Positions 42,796 to 50,400 of a stretch of DNA of 58,729 bases are shown here, one piece after another. Source of the stretch: an uncultured Bacteroidales bacterium (GTDB taxonomy: Bacteria > Bacteroidota > Bacteroidia > Bacteroidales > P3); the NCBI GenBank assembly GCA_937884485.1, contig CALGCG010000139.1, positions 1-58,729 on the forward strand, in the 5' to 3' direction. Both the position numbers and the translations under genes were made by a program. The notes under the pieces are model-generated. The model searched no databases. It worked only from the letters and a program-made list of their open reading frames with translations, and had not been told where the DNA came from. How positions within the stretch are numbered: position 1 is the first letter of the stretch; each line of letters opens with the position of its first letter.

Positions 42796-43621
42796 CTGCT
42801 TTTCTTTTGTGTTGAATGTTAAACTGCGGTTTGTATCTGACCGAATAATTTTTGTGAGGGTTGTTCATTCTTTCATTGGCGTATTGGTGAGCTCCTTGTT
42901 TGCCCTCTTCGGGGGGATACTTATAATTTAATTTCTTTACTGTTCTAGCATAGTTCTCTGCCAATTCATGTCCTATGATTTCTGTTCGCAATACCAGGAA
43001 TCCACCACTATAATATTTTGCGTTTGGAGAAATAACCACCTGCCCATCATAACCATCCCGAGGCAAATACGGGAGCTCGTCATTACTATCAAGTCCGAAA
43101 CGCGATAGATTGACAATTTTCGACCTGTCATTGAGGACAGTTCCGACTGTTTTGCTACCATCTGGGTTGGTACAACAGACTACATCTGTCGACTCATATA
43201 ATATTTTCAAAGGAGATTCTACAATATCTTTTATCAATGCTACACCAGGGTCGGAATTCATTGCTTCCTTTTCTTCACTGGACATCCCAGTATAATCAAG
43301 AGAAGCGACACCTCTATCATTAAATAGAACTCTTTTCCGATATTGGCCAGCTAAGCTCATTATGTCAACCTGGGATTCACGATCCAATGCAAATAATGTA
43401 TCCCCAGTGGGGTCTGTTAATCTTATCGGATTCCAAGCACAATAGGCATAGGGAGAAATGAATGGGTACTTACTTGCATATCTGTCGACAGAAATAAATG
43501 AGGTTAATAATTCGTGGTCCATATACCTGGCGCCGAAATAACCGTAGCCGGTTTCCTCATCCTTCTCTTTCCCGGTGAAAACAAAGGGGTAAAACCGCAT
43601 GGTTTGAGTGCGGTTTTTCAT
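42776..43621 (-). CDS. Orphan Rhs tip with a HELAE-containing toxin domain
   Basis: A 281-residue headless Rhs tip: NRTQTMRFYPFVFTGKEKDEE, then the core to NPIRLTDPTGDT. The variable part (~200 residues) contains EIIGHELAENYART (HELAE at 42956-42970) and, about 25 residues on, GAHQYANER. This resembles a metal-binding HExxE...H arrangement, so a metallopeptidase is possible but unproven. The ATG at 43621 lies between the leader 5' end and the hairpin; another ATG (43600) is at the hairpin boundary. Its core shares 101 identical bases with the main Rhs gene. It is followed by an overlapping putative immunity gene. Confidence 0.72.
   Translation of the reverse strand: MKNRTQTMRFYPFVFTGKEKDEETGYGYFGARYMDHELLTSFISVDRYASKYPFISPYAYCAWNPIRLTDPTGDTLFALDRESQVDIMSLAGQYRKRVLFNDRGVASLDYTGMSSEEKEAMNSDPGVALIKDIVESPLKILYESTDVVCCTNPDGSKTVGTVLNDRSKIVNLSRFGLDSNDELPYLPRDGYDGQVVISPNAKYYSGGFLVLRTEIIGHELAENYARTVKKLNYKYPPEEGKQGAHQYANERMNNPHKNYSVRYKPQFNIQHKRKADEYLGY
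43437..43537. repeat. 101-bp block identical to the main Rhs gene
   Basis: Identical base for base to 45047-45147, in the same orientation, inside the Rhs-associated core. Flanks diverge on both sides (the leader side and the toxin side). This is long enough for RecA-dependent recombination. Confidence 0.85.
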
Positions 43622-43650
43622 GTCAGTTTTATGTGCCCGTTGGTTCAATT
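43573..43650 (-). repeat. Cassette leader copy A
   Basis: From GGTTCAATT back to GGTGAAAAC (plus sense). The inverted repeat is a perfect 9-bp stem AAAACCGCA (43591-43599) / TGCGGTTTT (43609-43617) with loop TGGTTTGAG. On the minus strand an ATG (43600-43598) lies at the stem boundary. Confidence 0.85.
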
Positions 43651-43688
43651 GGCTATTGTTTCCTGCCTGTTATTTTGGTAAGGCTAAA

Positions 43689-44423
43689 CTACTCCTCATT
43701 CCTCATCTTTTTCATGTAGTCAGAGTATCTAATAAGTAAAAACTTATAATATTGTAGTGGCGTATACAGTAAAGATATATCAAATTCCTCTTTGGTAAAA
43801 AATTGGTATGCGATGATATCGCCTTCTTTAGAATCATTGATTCTTAGAAGAAATAGGTTGGATTGTTCATTATTTACTGCCTTTTCTATAATTGATATTT
43901 CTTTGGGAATAATAATTACATTGATGTTTTTTTTCTCAGTTTTTCTTTCTTCTTCGTCTTTTATTTTATTAAGCAGGGAATTATATATTATTTTAGAACC
44001 GGAAATATACTCTGATTCCAAAACATCTTCTTTGGGCGTCCAGTAATTGAGATAGTATGGCGAAAAGAAATCCTCATATATTGTCGCTTTCGCATGAATC
44101 ACCCACAAGGCGGTGTCTTTATCCCATACTTTTACCGAATCTAATTGAGCTATTGAACACAATATATATTTTGCAGGTGTTTTATAGGAGAAAGACTTCC
44201 TGTAAACATCTTCGAAAGAGTATATATTCGCTATCGTAAATACTCCTGTACATTCACAAAAGTCAAAGTAATCTGAAGGAACGGTCGCAGGAACTGTGTC
44301 AATAACAAAAATCCAAGTCTTGTCAGAAATAGTATAATTGACACGAGTGTAATTGCTTATGTTTTGAGAATAGGCGAATTGTAAATAAAAAAAACAGAAG
44401 AGAATTACTAAAAACTTGTTCAT
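43689..44423 (-). CDS. Putative immunity protein of the main Rhs toxin
   Basis: A 244-residue protein starting MNKFLVILFCFFYLQFAYSQ, a signal peptide. It begins four bases after the Rhs stop codon, the standard place for the cognate immunity gene. The body is AT-rich and shows no known domain; it has acidic and Lys-rich stretches (IKDEEERKTEKKN). A longer frame to 44672 would overlap the Rhs gene and lacks a signal start, so 44423 is chosen. Confidence 0.65.
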   Translation of the reverse strand: MNKFLVILFCFFYLQFAYSQNISNYTRVNYTISDKTWIFVIDTVPATVPSDYFDFCECTGVFTIANIYSFEDVYRKSFSYKTPAKYILCSIAQLDSVKVWDKDTALWVIHAKATIYEDFFSPYYLNYWTPKEDVLESEYISGSKIIYNSLLNKIKDEEERKTEKKNINVIIIPKEISIIEKAVNNEQSNLFLLRINDSKEGDIIAYQFFTKEEFDISLLYTPLQYYKFLLIRYSDYMKKMRNEE

Positions 44424-44427
44424 GCCA

Positions 44428-47400
44428 TTATTTTTTAGGTTGTTTGAAAAACCAAAATTCTCCTGAATACAATCCAGTGGCATCATATTCTGGAGTAGTC
44501 CCCACCCTTTTGTCTTTATAATCGTTGACCCAGGCTTGCTCGGCAGACGGTGCGAATTTGCCTGAATCATAATACGATAAATTATACCTCGATGTCGATC
44601 CGCTAACACGAGCAGCCCAGGCATGGGCTTCCTCTTCATCAACATTTCCACATATCGTCCATGATAAGCCACGATTCATTACAAATCCCCATTCTCCATC
44701 ACAGAACTGCTTTGCGTGGCGTATTTCTTCGCACAAAGCCCTTGATGGCGCATTTTCTTTATTAATTTTTGTTTCCAGTCCCCATGTATAACCAATAACC
44801 ACAGCTCTATCTTCAGCCAAAGACGTGCCCCCCGAAGTTGCTTGTTTATTTTTATTAACATGAAATTCGTCCCACCGTTCAAATCTGTAAGTAACAGATT
44901 GATCCGCTTCCAGTGCCTGATAAACAGCGGCAAATTCTTCGTTGTATGAAGTATGCAATGGATTAATCAAATCTTTTATCTCTTGTGTGACACTTGCACT
45001 ATCAATTTTCCTGCCATCAGGGTCAACCAGCTTGACAGGATTCCATGCACAATAGGCATAGGGAGAAATGAATGGGTACTTACTTGCATATCTGTCGACA
45101 GAAATAAATGAGGTTAATAATTCGTGGTCCATATACCTGGCGCCGAAGTATCCGTAGCCCGTCTCCTCGTCTTTCTCTTTCCCGGTGAAACGGAAGCGCT
45201 CGCTGTAGGTAGTGCCAGCAGCGCGTTGGTCGATGTACGGCTCGCCGTAGGGCAGGTACTGCAGGTGCTGAACAGCGATGCCTTCAAAGTCGGTAATCCA
45301 GCTGGCGCTGCCGAGATGGTCGCTGTGATAGTAGTAGACATTTTTTCGCTCATCATGCAGATAGCCTCTCATATCACGTACATTATTACGGAAATCTTTG
45401 AGTTCCACTGCCACCTCGGCCTTCACTCTCTCGGGGATGCCGTCGATGGGATGGTGCAGTTCGTCGACGTATTCATAGATTTCTGTGATACAGTCGGGAT
45501 CGTTCTTCATCAGCACACGCTCGTAAACCTGCTTCAAACTCTCCTTGAAGAGTCTGTCGGACACCTCCTGCATGTAGGCAGGAGGCTTTCCTGTGCTGTC
45601 CCAGTTTGATTGACTCTGGATGACATCCAGGTGGCCGCCGCCGAGGCAGGCCGCCACACGGTCGGTACCGGCATAGTAATGCTTGGTGTATTCTTTTTTG
45701 CCGAGGACCACGTAGGCCGAAGGATAGAGCGTCGGATTGTCAAGCACCGTGGCTGTGTACATAGCATCGGCATTGACATCCATCGAACTGTTGTCGCCCA
45801 CCAGCTTCAAGCGGCGTTCGCCGCTGTGGTCATAAGTATAATAGCTGTAGAATTTTTCGTTGATAGCAGCATGCATGCGGCTATCTTCGGTCCAGAAGAG
45901 GAAGCGCCCATGCTTGAAGTAATTCTCACGGGGAGCAACGGAAATTTGACCCAGGTTGCCGGCTTCGTCCCAACGGAAGTCATAGTGCATCTCATTCTTT
46001 TTATCATAGATACGACGCACGGCATGAGGCTGATAGTCGTTGCAGTAGGCATAATGCATATCCATCGATTGCGTCGGCGAACTAGCGGGCGTATTGTAAT
46101 CTTTCTGAGCGATACGGCCCGCATCGCTGTATCTCATATTTATTTCGTAGAAACCCAGCGTGTTCGTGCCGTCAGAATGCTCCAGTCGGTTCAACGCATC
46201 GTAATTATATCCGTTCTTATAATGCCCGTCGAATGGCCCAAAGGGCAACACATTGTTGACAGCAGCTGTGATATTGCTGGCTTGGTCGAAGTCGTATTCA
46301 ATCTTCTGCATCAAGTTGCCACCCGCCTCATGGCTCTCAAGACATGTCAGGCGGTGAAGGGCGTCGTAGGTGTACTTGGCATACGTATTGTTGCCGTAGT
46401 CGACCCTTGCGCGCTGGCCGAAGCAATTGTAGAAAATCTTGTTGATATACGGATTGTTGCCCTGCATCGAGTACAGGTCACCGCCCCAAATGTATGAATA
46501 CTTTACTACCTCTCCGTCGGGGTAGGTCATCGAGAGCATGCGGCCCCAGCTGTCGTAGGTGTAGTCCATGTGGAAGCGGTAAACCTCATCGCTGTTGTGT
46601 GGAAGGGCGATGCTGCGCGTCTCGTCAGTGACATTGCCGAGTTCGTCATAGTGGCATTCGTAGCTGCCGCTGCCGTCGGTGATGAGGACGGGGCGACCAA
46701 CGTCGTTGCCGCTGGTACCATATTCGTAGGTCACATCGTTGCCTGTCATGTAGGAATAACGTTTCTCCCGGGGTCTGTAGTATATGTAGTCGTAAATAAT
46801 TTCTCCCAAGGGGTTGATTTCTTTCGTGAGGTTGCCCGCTGGGTCATACGTGAACTTTGTCGTGCCGGCATCGGGATGGATACGCCGGACGAGTCGGCCG
46901 AGGTTGTCGTAGTCGTAGGTGGTTTGGAAGCCTTCGGGGTCTTGGGTCCATATCAGCTGGCCGAGGTTATCGTAGTGCATCAAGGTACTATCTCCATTGG
47001 CATCGGTGAGCTGTACCTGTCGGCCTTCGTAGTCGGAGTATTGCAAGGTGGTGTTGCCGTTGGGGTCGGTGGTCTTGGTGAGGAATCGTCGGTTGATGAT
47101 ATCGTAGTGAGACTGCGTGGTGATGCCCAGGGGCTGCACGGTGCTGTCCACGCGGTCGAGGACATCGTAGGCGGTGGTGGCCATCAAGGTGGTGGACTGC
47201 GAGGTGTCGAGAGTGCCCAGGTGGGTGATGCTTGTGTCGGCGGAGGAGAAGGGGTCATGCTGGCGAATGGCGCGGCCGAGGGCGTCGACGAAGGTGCGCC
47301 CAGAGACCTGCATGGCCACCGTTCCGTTGGCGGTCAGACCTTTCTTGGTCTGCAGCACGCGACCGAAGCCGTCGGTGAGGACTGCCGTCCGGGTGATCAG

Positions 47401-50400
47401 GTTGCCGGCGTCGTCATAGTGGAGAGTGACGCTGTAGGGGTGTCCTGTCGGGGAGGGGGTGTCGGCATATCCCTGCGGAGCGCATCCGCCGTGGTAATAG
47501 TTCACGGGGAAGTAGCGGTTCTCCAGGGTGGGGGCTCCTGAGCTCATCGGCGAGGTGACTGTGGCAAGGCGGCCGGCAAAGTCGTAGGTATAGGTCATGG
47601 TGCTGTGGCTAACGTCTGTTACCGTCAGAGGCTTGCCGAAGCGGTAGTCGTAGGTGGCCGTGGAGTATTCGCCATAGGCGTTGTCGGTGCGGACGGGATA
47701 GGTGTGGACGGTGGTGTCGTAGGTGTAGGAGTAGAACATCCGCTGATGGCTGAGGTTTTCCGGCAGGGTTCCTTTGGAGAGGTTGCCGTAGGTGGTGTCG
47801 TATTCGAATTCATAAACTGGCGCATCCGTGCCGCTGCCCAAGGTCTGCTTCGTCAGACGTCCACGACTGTTGTATTCGAAATAGGCTTCGCGCTGCGGTG
47901 TCGAGACACCGGTGGGAGTCACCGTGTAGCTTTCGCGGAGGCCAATGAGGTTGTGTCCCGGAGATGGGTGGTAGTAGAGGTATACAACAAGACCGTCATT
48001 GTTGCTTGCGGTGTCGCCCTCGTCGATGTAATTGACGACATTGTGGAACTCGTCATACTGGAAAATTTCCCTTACCGTCAATTTGGGATTTGTGTCGCCT
48101 TCGAAGTAGCGGGTCACAGTAGTATCGAAATAGTTATAGGCTTTGCCGCTACAGGTATCTACTTCGCCACCATCGTAAGAAGCGTAGTCGTAGAAGTATA
48201 ATTTCTCAATATACTTATTGTCGTTGCCGTCGGAGGTAAGTTCCCTCCTGATACGTCGGTTGTTCAGTATATTGGTATTGTAGTAGTTCCGCTGCACTTT
48301 GCGGTACACGCTGCCATCCTCGGGATCTATCTGTTTGATGACAACGGAACCGTAGCCGAAGGAAGAGCGTTCGTATCGGTTGTAGTTCGGGTCGGAGTAT
48401 TCGAACACCGTCACAGAGGTATCCCCTCCGTTGGGGTTGAGAGGGTCGTAGGTTGTTACGGTATCCAAGAGCCACGTAAGGGAGGGTTGGTGATAGTCAG
48501 GAGCGGAGGGGTGGTAGGAAAGGTGGATTCTGCTGCCGGTGAATCCGGTCACTCTGCGCAGCAAATTGGTTTTGCCCCCCATATTGTACCGGACGACCAA
48601 ATTGTTTTCAGCGTCGGAGGTGACAAGGTCGGGACAACCGTCGCCATTGACATCAACCAGCTGCATACGGTCGCGCGAGACGTTGCTGCTGAAGGGCGAA
48701 CCGTTTACACCCGCTGTTGCTTTGAAAATGCCGAATAGTGTGGTACCGAAGGTCACGCCTGCGTTAAGGGACTCGTTGTACGTCTCAGACCAGTTGAAAT
48801 TCTCGATGTTTATGTCGTAGGTGCCGGACCAACGACCATTGCCTAAATTAAAGCGCACATGTACGGAGTCCATAGGATCTATTATATTATCCCAACCGGT
48901 TATCTCACGAGGGTCTATCAGATTGCGCCACACCTTATCGGGGAGCCCGTCGCCATTGACATCCAGCAAGGTATAATCAGTGCGGTTGGCCGAGCGACTC
49001 AGTCCGGCGCCAAGTTGGATGCTGCCTTGAGAGATGTTGAGTTTAGGAGAGATACTACTGCTGACAGCGGCCGAGGCACTCATGCCTGAGTGTATATTGT
49101 CAATATTCCAGTTCTCGGCATCAAGGAAACCGTATCCCGTGTTGAGTCTTACCATTCCGTTGTCCAACACGTAATCGGGGAGTCCGTCGCCATTGACATC
49201 CTGCCACGAGGAGGAGGCGTTGTCCCAACCGATGGAGAAGTCGCCGCCACCACTTCCGTCACCGGAGAGGGAGAATTTGGCAGACTTGGGGTTCGAGGAC
49301 AGGGAGCGTTTGTGGCTAATAGGTGATGCTCCGAAACTCACACCAATGCTATTGGTCGACGAAGCCGAGATGTTGTTTACTCCTCCCGGCAATTCTGTCA
49401 ATTCTCCCATACCACCCCATTGCTGGCGGTATTGCACACACCCTTTGCCAACGATGTCGGGATAACGATCTCCGTTCAAATCCATATAATCCATGACAAT
49501 GCTGTTGGTTCCGTGGCTATAGGATGCTCCATAGCTCGCCACACCAGCGGAATAGCTCTGATTGTCTGAACGGCTGACCTTTCGGATTGCCTTTACCGAG
49601 TTGTTGCCTGTGCTCGCAGGCACAGGGTCGTCATAATCGGTTGTGGGAGGCAGAGAGAAGGACGGATTCTGGGAAGCGACGGTAGCAGCGGACGAGTACC
49701 ATTGTTCCTGTATAGAATTGCTAATCATGTTGCGGCCAATGGAGTTTTGTGCTCCAAAGGAGACCCAGCTATTGTGCTCCGCGTCGGCAATCATTTCAAC
49801 CCAGGCGGAAGAATCCGACAGTCGGTATAGTCCGGCAGCCAGGACGGAGTCGCAAAATCCAGCACTGTCGATATCAGTGTTGATGCGGTCGCGGACTCCA
49901 GAGGTGTCATTGCCTCTCATCAGATGACTAGGGACAATAAGGTCGGCCAATTGAATGAAACTTTCATCGCTGCCCTTGACGGGACGATAGGCGAATTGTC
50001 CCCATCCTTTGTACAGCGGTCCAAAGCGTTTTCGGTAATTCGTATCCGCCCATTGGCTACCATCAGGATGCACTATATGTTTGTGACATGGAGACCATAC
50101 TATTATTGTGTCAGATATTGTGTCAGACAATTCGCTGCTCCAGAACTTTATCTTTATACGCAGGTCATTATTGTCCCAATTTGTGCCGGAGGAGGTGCTA
50201 TATGCATTGAAGCGAAGAGTGTGTCCAGTCCAAATGCTCCCTGTATCTGGCGGACGGTTCTGGAATTCAACCCCAGCACATGAATCCAATACGTCAAAAG
50301 AATAGTGTCCGTCCATCGGGGCCGTAAAGTACTTGTTGTCAGTCAAAATGAAGGCATCTTTGCTGGAATAGGCGTTGCCATTGCATGTAATGGTGATTTC

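Noticed and set aside
43591..43617. Leader hairpin as an integron attC or CRISPR-type repeat
   Set aside because: It lacks the attC core sites (GTT/AAC boxes with paired R and L arms), there is no integron integrase, and copies are far apart without spacers of uniform size.
43689..44672. Longer 327-residue version of the main immunity gene
   Set aside because: The extra 83 residues lie under the Rhs toxin tip in another frame and hide the signal peptide; the start at 44423 fits better.
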